DNA of 64,000 nt from Eubacterium sp. An11 (GCF_002161065.1 NZ_NFLV01000006.1:117858-181857); one strand, 5' to 3'. Shown: positions 7,727-16,059, counted from the first letter of the stretch. Made by a program: numbers and translations. Notes: generated from the letters alone by a model not told the origin.

Positions 7727-8875
7727 TCAGTCATTCAGTTTTCTGTAATAAGCGGAGCGGAACCCGATGTAGGAGATGGAATACGCACGAGAGTAGCCCA
7801 AGCTCACGCAGAACACACCCGCATTGGACGTGTAGTTGCAGCTGCCGCCACAAAGCGGCACATATTCTCCGTCCGTGCTGTCAACATACAAGTAAGCATT
7901 TTCTTCACCATCCCACAACCCCAGCTCTCCCAGCTGTTCGGATGCACAAGCTATACTGACATTTCTCCATCTGACACCAGCATATCCCTGTGAGAAATCA
8001 TCATCCGTTGTAAAGGTGATTTCTCCATCTGCCACATTGACATGTATAGGTTTCCCTCTATCATCTACTACATTCCGCCAATCATCGCCCTCTGCTGTCA
8101 GATCAATGTCCAACGCTGCATCATTATTATTCGCCGCCTGCAACACGCTGTTTTTAATACGGAATCCTCTGACCATCTCCCAGACATTGCCGCAAAGGTC
8201 ATGGATGCCGTCTTTTTTATGATTGTGCGTCCATGTCTCCGGTCCAGATCCCGTCAGGACAATTCCGCCACCTTCATATATAATTCCTTCTTCATCTCCA
8301 TCTGCGTAATATTGTCCATAATTTGTATTCCCATGCGGTAAAATGCCGCTCATCCCACAAATCCCGGAAACAAGTCCCCATTCTGCCCTCGTCATAAGAT
8401 GCCATCCTTCTCCTTTTGAGAAGCACACCCTTGCCGCCTCATCATTGGTGATGTTTGTCCACGGTTTCTGCATTGGCAGGCTGTACGGCTTTCCATTTAT
8501 GTTGCAGTTCTCGTAAACAGAAATATATATTTCATCATATTCTTTATTTCCGATGATAAATGCTGGGTGAACTTTATCACTTCCTCCAGGGAAAAGTTCG
8601 CAATTTCTCTTTTTCGTGATCCGATACATAAAAGACGGGATTCCCACATCGTCATAAATAGCAACAACGTCCTCTTTTAACCCCGGTGCTGGTTCCGGCA
8701 TGTCAGCTACCTTCGCAGTGGCTCCATGGATTGCGATGCCCGATTTGTTCCCGTATTCATTCAGGAATTTCTCACACATTTTCTGTGCAAAGGCTTCCTC
8801 CCCTTCTGCTTTGTAGATAATCTCTTCCTGATAATCTCCGCAGTTATCCCTCTTTGTCATGATTACTTTTGCCAT
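7727..8875 (-). CDS. DGR variable protein 2 (remote target; FGE-sulfatase / C-type-lectin fold)
   Basis: The start is set at the second in-frame ATG (8875), 8-9 nt after GAGGGG. In the 382-residue protein, residues about 1-65 are unlike the other target; from about residue 66 on it follows the formylglycine-generating-enzyme-like fold: a SKGEGWHLMTRAEW segment, HGNTNYGQYY, LTGSGPETW and the fold signature DLCGNVWEMVRGFR. The last 40 residues (VPLCGG..., then NAGVF and IGFRSAYY) are encoded by VR2 and vary at template-adenine codons. Cys appears at two variable positions. The gene is 16.8 kb from the reverse transcriptase and lies among small early-type genes, so it may not be a tail-tip protein. 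Ligand unknown. Confidence 0.92.
   Translation of the reverse strand: MAKVIMTKRDNCGDYQEEIIYKAEGEEAFAQKMCEKFLNEYGNKSGIAIHGATAKVADMPEPAPGLKEDVVAIYDDVGIPSFMYRITKKRNCELFPGGSDKVHPAFIIGNKEYDEIYISVYENCNINGKPYSLPMQKPWTNITNDEAARVCFSKGEGWHLMTRAEWGLVSGICGMSGILPHGNTNYGQYYADGDEEGIIYEGGGIVLTGSGPETWTHNHKKDGIHDLCGNVWEMVRGFRIKNSVLQAANNNDAALDIDLTAEGDDWRNVVDDRGKPIHVNVADGEITFTTDDDFSQGYAGVRWRNVSIACASEQLGELGLWDGEENAYLYVDSTDGEYVPLCGGSCNYTSNAGVFCVSLGYSRAYSISYIGFRSAYYRKLND
7751..7862 (-). repeat. DGR variable repeat VR2
   Basis: This 112-bp stretch aligns without gaps to the template repeat (24564-24675). Read on the coding strand there are 13 differences: 12 at template A and one G-to-C. It ends, 3' on the coding strand, with the invariant GC-rich block GGGTTCCGCTCCGCT, which should be the initiation-of-mutagenic-homing site. 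Confidence 0.95.
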
Positions 8876-8892
8876 ATCCATCGCCCCTCTCT

Positions 8893-10230
8893 TTAATCAA
8901 TCTCTACCTCCGTGTAAAGTTCATGTGTTCCGTTTAACAGTTTGAACTCATTGTCAGAACTGTATGTATGTCCATAAAGAGCCAAAACATTGTAAAATTC
9001 CTGTAAAATCTTCCCGTTTTTCTCATTGTGCTTCACAGGCCATTCTGTCAGTTCCATATCTGCTGTACCTATATATGCCGCAATCAGCGTCTGCTCCATC
9101 GCATTAAGGCGTTCCACTGTTTCCTTGGCTTCCTGTATCTCGTTCTCCTCAGCGTTATAATATTTTTTCCCGAGAATAAATCCGATAAAATCTCCATCGG
9201 TAAGATATGCGCCGCTTTTTCTTATCACTTTCCAGAGAGAAAGCATTGCACCCTCCGTATTCTCCAACGGCTTTATTTTCCCTGCGATAATATCCATGAT
9301 GAAATCTCTCCGGCATGTCGCCATCTCTTTTGCCATAGCCTTAATCTTTTTCCTCCGGCTGTCCCTCTCAGACCTGCGTTTTTCCTCCGGCGTCAGCTCC
9401 CGTTTTTGCTTTTTTGCTTTACGGATTATTCTGACTTCACTCCAGTATTTTAGGTAATACAATTTTTCCTTTCCGTCTGGTTTTACATCAAATTTCTTTG
9501 GCGGTTCTTCCCTCAAAGAATAGCTCTTTACTGTCTCCCACTTACTTGTATAGATTTCCTGCCTGGCTTTATCCGGTGCCTCCTCAATACCGTTCTTTTT
9601 CAGCATGGCAACGATTTTCTTTTCGTTTGCCTTCTGCTTTTCTTCCTGGATAATTCTCTGAACACTGCTCGTAATTTCCCTGGAATTTCTTGCGTCTTTC
9701 AATATCTGATTCCGTTTCTTCAAGCTTTTAATCTTTTCCAGCTCATATAAGTCAGTAAGGGAAATCTGAAATCCGTCCTCCTCCTGTTTCTCCTGTAATA
9801 ACTTCTGGTCAAGCTTTGCGATATTCAATCTGCGGCGCACAGTAGTTTTACTGAACCCAGTTTTCTTGGCAATCCCTTCCTCTGTTTCTCCCAAATCAAG
9901 AACCATTTGAAATCCTTGTGCCTGCTCATAAATTGTCAGATCATCCCTCTGCATATTCTCAAGCAGCATGGTCTCCAACTGTTCTTTTTCATCCATCTCT
10001 GCCACTTCGCATGGGGCTGTCTCTATCCCGGCCTTAATTGCAGCCTTTAATCTCCTGTTTCCGATCACCACCAAGTATGTATCGTCTTCTTCTGGATTTT
10101 TCACCACGGTTAAATTCTGTCTGATCCCCTGAGCCTTGATGCTCTCCGCCAGTTCATCAATCCCTTTATAGGTTTTCCTCACATTTCTCGGATGGACTTT
10201 TAATTTGCTAAGTTCAATCTCCTGTATCAT
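8893..10230 (-). CDS. ParB/Noc-like DNA-binding protein
   Basis: The 445-residue protein starts with a ParB N-terminal domain (IELSKLKVHPRNVRK, then VIGNRRLKAAIKAG and LLENMQRDDLTIYEQAQGFQ) followed by a helix-turn-helix (EEGIAKKTGFSKTTVRRRLNIA). The long C-terminal half is Lys/Glu-rich and does not look like a canonical ParB dimer domain. No parA is seen beside it, so plasmid-type partition is unproven; it could be a regulator or a CTP-dependent clamp with another role. It overlaps the upstream HNH gene by 17 nt. Confidence 0.85.
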   Translation of the reverse strand: MIQEIELSKLKVHPRNVRKTYKGIDELAESIKAQGIRQNLTVVKNPEEDDTYLVVIGNRRLKAAIKAGIETAPCEVAEMDEKEQLETMLLENMQRDDLTIYEQAQGFQMVLDLGETEEGIAKKTGFSKTTVRRRLNIAKLDQKLLQEKQEEDGFQISLTDLYELEKIKSLKKRNQILKDARNSREITSSVQRIIQEEKQKANEKKIVAMLKKNGIEEAPDKARQEIYTSKWETVKSYSLREEPPKKFDVKPDGKEKLYYLKYWSEVRIIRKAKKQKRELTPEEKRRSERDSRRKKIKAMAKEMATCRRDFIMDIIAGKIKPLENTEGAMLSLWKVIRKSGAYLTDGDFIGFILGKKYYNAEENEIQEAKETVERLNAMEQTLIAAYIGTADMELTEWPVKHNEKNGKILQEFYNVLALYGHTYSSDNEFKLLNGTHELYTEVEID

Positions 10231-10858
10231 CTCTGCTTTTTCTCCTCTCTTTTCTACTTTTCTTTGCTTTGGATATGGAGATTTTCAATGCCGCTGTATT
10301 TGCGGCTGCCTCCATCAGTTCTCTGTTACTTCCCTTTAAATTCCATCTGTTCATCACCACAAGTTGAGAACGATCTACCATAATCAGATTACTTATATCA
10401 GTGTTAGTCGTATCCCCATCAACAAATATGATTGCCTTCCCTTTCGGAACCGGACCGTGATGCTTCTCCCATTCCAGAATATGCTTCATTCTCCACACAT
10501 TCGGCTCGGCTACTTTTTCATACACATATTTCTGGCCACGCCTATAATTATGCCGGATACTCACTGTTCCAATAGGCTTGCGGTTTTTCGGGATATGTCC
10601 TTTTTTAAATTGTGTCTCTGCCATTTTCCCCTTCGTCGGAGGATGTTTCCCCTTATTGGCCGGAACATGGCCTTTTTCAAATTTCCCAGTCCTCCCGGTT
10701 GTGATTTTATGGTTTTTAAGGCATGACCGTATCTGGTTCACTCCCAAGGAAAGACCAAACTCTGCATTTATCGCATCCGTGACTTCTTTATAGCTATGCC
10801 CGTAAGCAAAGTTTCTGAGAAAATCCAGTTCCTCGTCGGAATAATAATGAATTTTCAA
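10214..10858 (-). CDS. HNH endonuclease, homing-type
   Basis: The N-terminus has a helix-turn-helix-like segment (YSDEELDFLRNFAYGHSYKEV), then NUMOD-like repeats around KGH.P.NKGK. The HNH core is near residues 125-162: KHILEWEKHHGPVP, then IIFVDGDTTNTDISNLIMV, which fits the H..H-N-N pattern of phage HNH nucleases. The C-terminus is very basic. Such proteins are often free-standing homing endonucleases or packaging-linked nucleases. Its place here is among early left-arm genes. Confidence 0.85.
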   Translation of the reverse strand: MKIHYYSDEELDFLRNFAYGHSYKEVTDAINAEFGLSLGVNQIRSCLKNHKITTGRTGKFEKGHVPANKGKHPPTKGKMAETQFKKGHIPKNRKPIGTVSIRHNYRRGQKYVYEKVAEPNVWRMKHILEWEKHHGPVPKGKAIIFVDGDTTNTDISNLIMVDRSQLVVMNRWNLKGSNRELMEAAANTAALKISISKAKKSRKERRKSRDDTGD

Positions 10859-11091
10859 CTCTTATCCTCCAAAAATCCAAAAGCTGCGGCTGTTCCAAGG
10901 CCATATTCCTGTTTCATTTTCTCTGCTCTGAGAGCCAGGCTTCCATTGTCAATAATCTGTGTTGCCACATTGCACACTGCCTCCGCCCGTCTGATTTCCT
11001 CGTCCAAGTCTTCTCCCTTTATATCCTCATCAGATAACCTCTCCAACTGTGCAAACAAATGATTGTTCAAATCTGAAAGCTTATTTTTCAT
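10855..11091 (-). CDS. Small helical phage protein
   Basis: 78 residues, acidic helical N-terminus (LNNHLFAQLERLSDEDIKGEDLDEEIRRAEA) and a short conserved-looking stretch on CNVATQIIDNGSLALRAEK. It resembles small phage proteins of unknown function. ATGA-type overlaps with both neighbours indicate an operon. Confidence 0.75.
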   Translation of the reverse strand: MKNKLSDLNNHLFAQLERLSDEDIKGEDLDEEIRRAEAVCNVATQIIDNGSLALRAEKMKQEYGLGTAAAFGFLEDKS

Positions 11092-11338
11092 TCTCTTTCA
11101 CCTCACTTTTTTGAAACAGATCATTAACTGCGGCTTTTATTTTCCCCGCCAGCGCCGGGCCTACACCTCTCACATCGGATACGGCTTTCAAAATTTCCTC
11201 TACATCCACTCCTGGGACTGCTTTTTTCCCGTCTTCGTACCCGTTCATATAAACCCTTGTGCAGAAATCATCAAACTGCTGATGGTCGTATTTTTTCACT
11301 GCTTTATACACTTTTCTTGTGGTGACATATTTCTTCAC
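11081..11338 (-). CDS. Small helix-hairpin-helix protein
   Basis: 85 residues. The C-terminal half carries a helix-hairpin-helix signature (VRGVGPALAGKIKAAV), a non-specific DNA-binding element. It overlaps both neighbours by a few bases. Probably a DNA-binding accessory protein; nothing more specific can be said. Confidence 0.75.
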   Translation of the reverse strand: MKKYVTTRKVYKAVKKYDHQQFDDFCTRVYMNGYEDGKKAVPGVDVEEILKAVSDVRGVGPALAGKIKAAVNDLFQKSEVKENEK

Positions 11339-12255
11339 TTTTCGTCCTCCTCTAAAGATTTCAGTACCTGTTTCATAGCATATCTGGCATTATTGGTGAG
11401 CTGTCTCTGCCAACATTTGTTGCGGGGCGACCAGCGGAAACCATTCTTTTTCAGAATATCCCTGATATCAGAATCTGGCTTTTCATCAAAGAAAAGCTGT
11501 AACCGCATGATTTCCGTATTTTCTACTGAGCGGAAATACTTATTATCGCTTTCAGAGTTTTCCCGTTCTTTTGCCGCTTTCAGAGCTTTCAAGCGTCCTT
11601 CCACTCTGTGGATATTCTGGTTATTATTTGCCAGGGCGTAAGACGGATATCCTACTCTTCCGCAAAAATCAGGTTTTCGCAATTCAGCAATCTGCCTGTC
11701 CGTATACCCCAATTCCCGCAATGCCGCATCCCCCTTCTCTGTGTCCTTCATGCGGATTGCCTTGTTCGCCGCTTTCATTTTCTCCTGGTTTTCTTTTAAT
11801 CCAGCCAGCTTCTTCTCCAGTTTCTCCACGGCATCCTTGTCCCCGGATTTAATAATATCTTTTCCGTTGGCAATGCTCTGGATTTTATCAATAATTTTCT
11901 GGATTTCCTGAAATTCTTTATAATTTCTGTCGGATGCGGCGTTCTGCCGCTCCTTTTTCTTCACAGAGAAGTTCCCGGCTCCGGAAATCATTACAGACGG
12001 GCACATGCAACCAATCCTACTCCGTTCATTCAAATTATCGGCCATCTTCTTGGAATACCTCGCCGCAAGACCGTAAATCCTCTCTTCCGCATCCGGTCTT
12101 TCTTCTACGGCCTTATCTGCAATTTTATATGCACTGTCTACATATCCCTTGTATTCCGCTTTCAGAGATCCGGTTTTGTATTCCCGGAATGACATCATGT
12201 CGTGCGCCTGTTTTGCCAGCTCTTCGTTGATTGGATAATAAATTCTCTCCGCCAT
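11335..12255 (-). CDS. Phage/plasmid DUF3560-like protein
   Basis: 306 residues. The middle is a coiled-coil (EFQEIQKIIDKIQS ... EKLEKKLAGLKENQEKMKAANKAIRMKD). The C-terminal part (LQLFFDEKPDSDIRDILKKN, then GFRWSPRNKCWQRQLTNNAR) matches the end module often seen in DUF3560-type and large polyvalent proteins of mobile elements. Function unknown. Confidence 0.7.
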   Translation of the reverse strand: MAERIYYPINEELAKQAHDMMSFREYKTGSLKAEYKGYVDSAYKIADKAVEERPDAEERIYGLAARYSKKMADNLNERSRIGCMCPSVMISGAGNFSVKKKERQNAASDRNYKEFQEIQKIIDKIQSIANGKDIIKSGDKDAVEKLEKKLAGLKENQEKMKAANKAIRMKDTEKGDAALRELGYTDRQIAELRKPDFCGRVGYPSYALANNNQNIHRVEGRLKALKAAKERENSESDNKYFRSVENTEIMRLQLFFDEKPDSDIRDILKKNGFRWSPRNKCWQRQLTNNARYAMKQVLKSLEEDEK

Positions 12256-12257
12256 AA

Positions 12258-13388
12258 TCAGCCCTCCTCTTTTGCCTCGTATGCTGCAATCTCATCCAAA
12301 AATCCATACAGCTCTACGACCTCATCTTCATCAAGCTTTCTCTCAATTTCCTCGATAAACTCGCACAATCTATCGGTAAGTGGTCTCTGCATTTCTCTTA
12401 TTTTTCTGTTCTCCTCCTCTACATCCTGGAAATATTCGGAACCCAGAATAACCTTTTTCTTTGATTCGCTCACGATCACTGGCTTATATCCCCGTTTTTT
12501 CATTCCTTCCATATCAGACTGGCTTGATACAGGAACCGCCTTTGCTCCAAACTCATTAATAAAATCCTCAGCAATCTCGTTTTTCAAATCCATTGGTACA
12601 CATTCCTGTGTAATGTAATATCCACTGTAAGAGGACAAGGATTTTTTCAGCATTTCCGCATCTTTTACTTGCTCCATCATTCTTGACGCATACCACTGAA
12701 CATCAAAGGAATTTACCATACTCCTGTCTCTTTCCAGGCGGACGTAGCAAGGTTTAAAATCAATCCCTATTTCGAGCCTCGGTTCATCGCAGATATACAA
12801 TCCACCGACAAATACTTTTCCAATGAATCTTTCATCCTTCAGGATGTCTCCATACATCGTGTGTACTCTTTCGTAATCTTCTTGCAAATGGAGATTTGCC
12901 CCTTTTATCTGGTCATATTCTTCTGACGTAATCCCTCCGATTTCAATAATCAGGCTGTGCTCCGGCACTTTTTCCCATATGGCTGATGTTTCTACGAAAA
13001 ATGTCGGAACTAAAACGCCGCCATATTTCTTCGATTTCACCAGTCTCGGTCTCCATATCTCGCGGCGGCAGTAATTATAAAATGTCACCTGCTTGTTATT
13101 CCTCAGCAAAACCACTGTGGCGATTTTATATCCCTCGCCGTGGTTTCCGATCATCTCCGCATCTTTATCCTTGGTCGTATTCCCGAACAGTAAGGATTTG
13201 ATATCCAGCTCGCTGTGCTTATTTCCAATCTGAAGGACTTCCCTGTCAGCATCATACGAAAGCATCATTTTATTGCTGCTATCTCTTGTTTCCTCGTCAA
13301 TCGCATTCTGGAAGAACTCTCTCACCCCTTCCACGATTCCCCATGACGGAACATAATCCGCGCTTATACTCAGTTCATATTTACGCAT
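12258..13388 (-). CDS. GHKL-superfamily ATPase
   Basis: 376 residues. The N-terminal 150 residues show Hsp90/GyrB/MutL/histidine-kinase-type ATP motifs: N-box VREFFQNAIDE (about residues 22-32) and G-box GNHGEGYKIA (about 82-91), with ATP-contact residues Asn and Gly kept. No histidine-kinase dimer domain, no sensor and no MutL or topoisomerase partner follow; the C-terminal half is unique and helical. It should bind ATP and change shape on dimerising, but its client is unknown. The genes on each side are small phage proteins, with a 7-nt overlap to the upstream zinc-finger gene. Confidence 0.85.
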   Translation of the reverse strand: MRKYELSISADYVPSWGIVEGVREFFQNAIDEETRDSSNKMMLSYDADREVLQIGNKHSELDIKSLLFGNTTKDKDAEMIGNHGEGYKIATVVLLRNNKQVTFYNYCRREIWRPRLVKSKKYGGVLVPTFFVETSAIWEKVPEHSLIIEIGGITSEEYDQIKGANLHLQEDYERVHTMYGDILKDERFIGKVFVGGLYICDEPRLEIGIDFKPCYVRLERDRSMVNSFDVQWYASRMMEQVKDAEMLKKSLSSYSGYYITQECVPMDLKNEIAEDFINEFGAKAVPVSSQSDMEGMKKRGYKPVIVSESKKKVILGSEYFQDVEEENRKIREMQRPLTDRLCEFIEEIERKLDEDEVVELYGFLDEIAAYEAKEEG

Positions 13389-13590
13389 TTTCCACGCCCT
13401 CCTGTGCTTCGTATTCTTCTCTGGTTGGCCTTTTCCCGTTCAGGTCATCCCATATGTAATCGCTTCCCATCCTTAATTCCAGCTCTGTTTTGTAACAGTC
13501 CCTGCACATACATTTTCCGGAAAGCCATATCATCTCGCCCCAGTATTCAGGCTTTCCACAGGATTTGCAAATAACTATCTTTTCAGACAT
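13381..13590 (-). CDS. Small zinc-finger protein
   Basis: 69 residues with CKSCG and CMCRDC pairs that form a four-Cys zinc site; AAGGAGG precedes the ATG. It overlaps the GHKL ATPase gene downstream, so the two may act together. Unknown function. Confidence 0.75.
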   Translation of the reverse strand: MSEKIVICKSCGKPEYWGEMIWLSGKCMCRDCYKTELELRMGSDYIWDDLNGKRPTREEYEAQEGVENA

Positions 13591-13616
13591 TGCATAACCT
13601 CCTTTTTACATTGTTT

Positions 13617-13901
13617 TCAATGATTAAAAAGCTCTACTAATCCGGCCGAAATATCCACTGTCTTGAGGTCTGCATCCCCATTATCGAATAATTCAAACAG
13701 GAAACTACCCATATCGAAGTCTGTTCTTTTTATCAGAGCTTCTAACTTGTGACTCAGTCCGTTTTCATGCGCTGCTCTCCACACATCCTGTTCTCTGTCT
13801 TCCCAATATCTATCTGCTCTTCTGATATCTTCCATTGTGATTTCTTTCGTTTCGGTTTTCACCTTCCTCTTGATTTTCTCCTGCCTCTGTGATACTATCA
13901 A
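13617..13901 (-). CDS. Hypothetical protein
   Basis: The open frame gives 94 residues from a TTG at 13901; the ATG at 13835 would give 72 residues (MEDIRRADRYWEDREQDVW...). Neither start has an ideal ribosome site. The core (VWRAAHENGLSHKLEALIKRT) looks helical and soluble. No family recognised. Confidence 0.55.
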   Translation of the reverse strand: MIVSQRQEKIKRKVKTETKEITMEDIRRADRYWEDREQDVWRAAHENGLSHKLEALIKRTDFDMGSFLFELFDNGDADLKTVDISAGLVELFNH

Positions 13902-13902
13902 G

Positions 13903-13979
13903 CCGAGGCGGCGGCAGGTGGATACCGCCCCGGCTTATGGATTTATGGCTCCGGTTCTATTTCTCAGGTAGGCCCCGGA
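13903..13979. other. GC-rich paired-hairpin intergenic segment
   Basis: Two inverted repeats lie side by side: GGCTCCGG/CCGGAGCC and AGCCG.GGCGG/CCGCC.CGGCT. No T-run follows, so this is more likely an mRNA-structure or processing element than a terminator. Confidence 0.4.
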
Positions 13980-13982
13980 GCC

Positions 13983-14138
13983 TTATTCTTTTTCTTGTGG
14001 TCTCTCTGCCTTTACTGGCTTCTGTGCTATAAAATCCAAGAATTCAATTACCTCTGCATCGGTATGTCCGTGTACCTTTAACCACTCTGCTGCTAAACTC
14101 ATTTCTTTGGTGTTCATGTTTTCTTTTATAACCTCCAT
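13983..14138 (-). CDS. Small hypothetical protein, 51 aa
   Basis: First gene after the 14.2-kb promoter. Three in-frame ATGs compete (14165, 14138, 14117); the first lies inside the operator, so 14138, preceded by AAAGG, is preferred. The product contains MSLAAEWLKVHGHTDAEVIE, a helical segment. Unknown function. Confidence 0.5.
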   Translation of the reverse strand: MEVIKENMNTKEMSLAAEWLKVHGHTDAEVIEFLDFIAQKPVKAERPQEKE

Positions 14139-14159
14139 TTTCTCACTCGCCTTTCCAAA

Positions 14160-14247
14160 ACTCATTATATTGAGTTTATGGTTATAATTTAACACGTGTA
14201 GGTAGTCTGTCAATACCCTTTTTTACTTTTTCCTCATTTTGTTGAGT
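14160..14247 (-). promoter_or_regulatory. Left-arm promoter with repressor-type operators (14.2 kb)
   Basis: On the minus strand: -35 TTGACA (14208-14213), 16-bp spacer, -10 TAAATT (14186-14191). The upstream block AGTAAAAAAGGGTATTGACA is shared with the promoters at 15.95 and 18.43 kb. A palindromic operator ACTCATTATATTGAGT covers the start region (14160-14175) and a variant lies upstream (14232-14247). The promoter sits inside the 3' end of the upstream HTH gene. Confidence 0.75.
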
Positions 14248-14565
14248 TTTCATTTTTAATTCATATCCCATTGCCGCCAGCAGCTCCTCAATGCAGTCAT
14301 AGCTCACCTGCTCCAACTCTGCGACCTCAAAAAACTGTTCCGTATCTGCCTGCACCGGCTCCCTGCCGTCCATCTTCTTTTCGATAGATAATTCGTATCC
14401 CAGACCGGCCAGTATTTTTCTTACATTCCCAAAATTAGGATATACTCTCTTGTTCAGTTTGTCCCATAAGTTCTGCCTGCTCATTCCGCATTTTTCTGAC
14501 AGAATGTCATAGGTCATTCCTCTTGCCGCCATCTCATTTTTTATGAATTCCACAATATTCTGCAC
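14182..14565 (-). CDS. XRE-type helix-turn-helix protein
   Basis: GTG start at 14565 with AGGAGG upstream; 127 residues. The N-terminal 60 residues form a lambda-repressor-like HTH (MAARGMTYDILSEKCGMSRQ, then NLWDKLNKR..PNFGNVRKIL). The C-terminal half is helical and acidic. Because the next promoter lies in its 3' end, it could regulate that promoter. The target is not known. Confidence 0.8.
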   Translation of the reverse strand: MQNIVEFIKNEMAARGMTYDILSEKCGMSRQNLWDKLNKRVYPNFGNVRKILAGLGYELSIEKKMDGREPVQADTEQFFEVAELEQVSYDCIEELLAAMGYELKMKTQQNEEKVKKGIDRLPTRVKL

Positions 14566-14872
14566 TTTCTTTTTCCTCCTGTTTCACAATCACGGTATAG
14601 TCAATAGCATCAAACTCTGGCCTCCAGACAGCCGTTTCAGCTATAATTCCTTTTGTATCTTCCAATACTTCAAGCAGATCCCCTTCTGTCAGCTCATCCA
14701 TTAAATACCCCTTTTGAGCTTCAATCTCCTCGATTTCCTCATCCAGATATACAGTGCCGGACTCATATCCCGGCTCAACCTCATCCCAAGGATATTTTCC
14801 GAATATATTTCGATTTTCCCATTCTTCCCGGCGTCTCTCCCAGTATGTATCCTCGTTTGGAATCTCCCGCAT
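14534..14872 (-). CDS. Hypothetical acidic protein
   Basis: 112 residues, starting MREIPNEDTYWERRREEWEN. Rich in Glu/Asp with Trp/Tyr. It overlaps the downstream HTH gene by 32 nt and the upstream 31-codon gene by TGATG. No family recognised. Confidence 0.65.
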   Translation of the reverse strand: MREIPNEDTYWERRREEWENRNIFGKYPWDEVEPGYESGTVYLDEEIEEIEAQKGYLMDELTEGDLLEVLEDTKGIIAETAVWRPEFDAIDYTVIVKQEEKESAEYCGIHKK

Positions 14873-14967
14873 CACAATTCCTCCTGTTCTCTGGAGGAAG
14901 GTATATAATCATACCGTGTATGCCAATGGTACTGATATAATCCAGTCTCTCGCTTTACTCCTTTCAT
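14872..14967 (-). CDS. Very small protein, 31 aa
   Basis: ATG at 14967 after GAGGGAAAGA. The peptide (MKGVKRETGLYQYHWHTRYD...) ends in TGATG, overlapping the start of the next gene. Coupling supports translation, but a leader peptide or chance frame is possible. Confidence 0.45.
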   Translation of the reverse strand: MKGVKRETGLYQYHWHTRYDYIPSSREQEEL

Positions 14968-15020
14968 TCTTTCCCTCGCTTTCTGCCGGAGAACAACCGC
15001 TCCGGCCCGGCTCCTTTTGT

Positions 15021-15539
15021 TTAATCCAGCAGTCTTTCCATGCTGATACTGTACTGTTCTTTCAGTTTTGCAAAAGCATTTTTCGTTACTCTGTATTCGT
15101 ACCACCCTACCCTATAATTTCCCGGAGTACAGAAATCCTTTTCCTCATACTGCTTTATCAGGGTGATTCCCCTGCCTTTCAGTTTGAGCGGTGTGTCCAC
15201 AAAATAGTACTTGCCGTAATAAGAAAGCTGCGCTTCCATCTGACAATCCGGTTTCTGGTCTCCCATCTCTGGTGTATAGGAATACACGCCGGTTCCTTCC
15301 ACCTTCTCAGGCTCGTTCGGCTCCGGAGCTGAAATTTCCAGCCGCTTTGCCCATCCCTGTTCGGTCAACCTCTTTCCCTCCCCGTCAAGGAGACGTCCCT
15401 GTTCCTCCAGTTCCCCGATACTCTCAATATAAAAATTGAGCGTGTCAAGCGTAGTGGCGGCCGCAATCAACCTCGCTAAGTTATCATATCCATTACTGAC
15501 CTCCTGCTTTTTAACCGGAAATTGAATTATTTTTGCCAT
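15021..15539 (-). CDS. Hypothetical phage protein
   Basis: 172 residues from MAKIIQFPVKK, with AAGGAGGAGG upstream. The middle (GELEEQGRLLDGEGKRLTEQGWAKRLEI) is helical; the C-terminal part (YGKYYFVDTPLKLKGRGI) reads like a beta-rich small domain. The IIQFP opening is common in small phage proteins. Function unknown. Confidence 0.7.
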   Translation of the reverse strand: MAKIIQFPVKKQEVSNGYDNLARLIAAATTLDTLNFYIESIGELEEQGRLLDGEGKRLTEQGWAKRLEISAPEPNEPEKVEGTGVYSYTPEMGDQKPDCQMEAQLSYYGKYYFVDTPLKLKGRGITLIKQYEEKDFCTPGNYRVGWYEYRVTKNAFAKLKEQYSISMERLLD

Positions 15540-15557
15540 CGTCATGCCCTCCTCCTT

Positions 15558-15698
15558 TTATTTCATGCTCTCTATATATCTACGACATCCGGAATATGTA
15601 CCGGAATAAACAACTGTTCCATCTTTCACTACTGTGCAACCATCTGGCCACCGTATGATCTCAAATACCTTGCCATTCTCAAGTTCGTACCGTTCCAT
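15558..15698 (-). CDS. Small protein, 46 aa
   Basis: ATG at 15698 preceded by AGGAGG. MERYELENGKVFEIIRWPDG, then CTVVKDGTVVYSGTYSGCR, looks like a small beta hairpin protein. Unknown function. Confidence 0.7.
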   Translation of the reverse strand: MERYELENGKVFEIIRWPDGCTVVKDGTVVYSGTYSGCRRYIESMK

Positions 15699-15713
15699 CA
15701 ATAGTCCTCCTGT

Positions 15714-15893
15714 CTACTTCTTAATCCAGTTCCATCCACAATCCATCGCATGCTGCCTCTCTTCAGCATCCTTCGCTGGATAATACTCTCCATCGAGTTC
15801 AAGCACATACCCCTCCCAGCTCTGATACCATCCTGAATTTCTTCTTCTCTCAATCTCCTCCATGCATTCTTCGTAACTTTCAAATCTCTTCAT
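15714..15893 (-). CDS. Small protein, 59 aa
   Basis: ATG at 15893 has AAGGAG upstream. The core FESYEECMEEIERRRNSGWYQSW resembles small phage proteins that start with an E/R-rich helix. It is the first gene after the 15.95-kb promoter. Confidence 0.7.
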   Translation of the reverse strand: MKRFESYEECMEEIERRRNSGWYQSWEGYVLELDGEYYPAKDAEERQHAMDCGWNWIKK

Positions 15894-15939
15894 CTTTATT
15901 CTCCTTTGGCTCATGTTAATGTGTTTTTGTCTTTCCTTA

Positions 15940-15985
15940 ACTCGTTTTATTGAGTTTATAATACCACGTAGATAGATAGTGTCAA
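15940..15985 (-). promoter_or_regulatory. Left-arm promoter with operator (15.95 kb)
   Basis: -35 TTGACA (15980-15985), 16-bp spacer, -10 TATTAT (15958-15963), minus strand. The operator ACTCGTTTTATTGAGT (15940-15955) lies across the expected start point. The upstream block GTAAAAAAGGGTATTGACA matches the other two left-arm promoters. Confidence 0.8.
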
Positions 15986-16059
15986 TACCCTTTTTTACAA
16001 AAATTGAGTAAAAAATAGAGGACAGCTCATTTTTTTGAGTGTCCTCACATTTCATTGGT

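Noticed and set aside
8893..10230. ParB-like protein considered as evidence for a plasmid-prophage with partition.
   Set aside because: No ParA and no parS-like repeat array are seen, and an integrase with flanking chromosomal genes is present.
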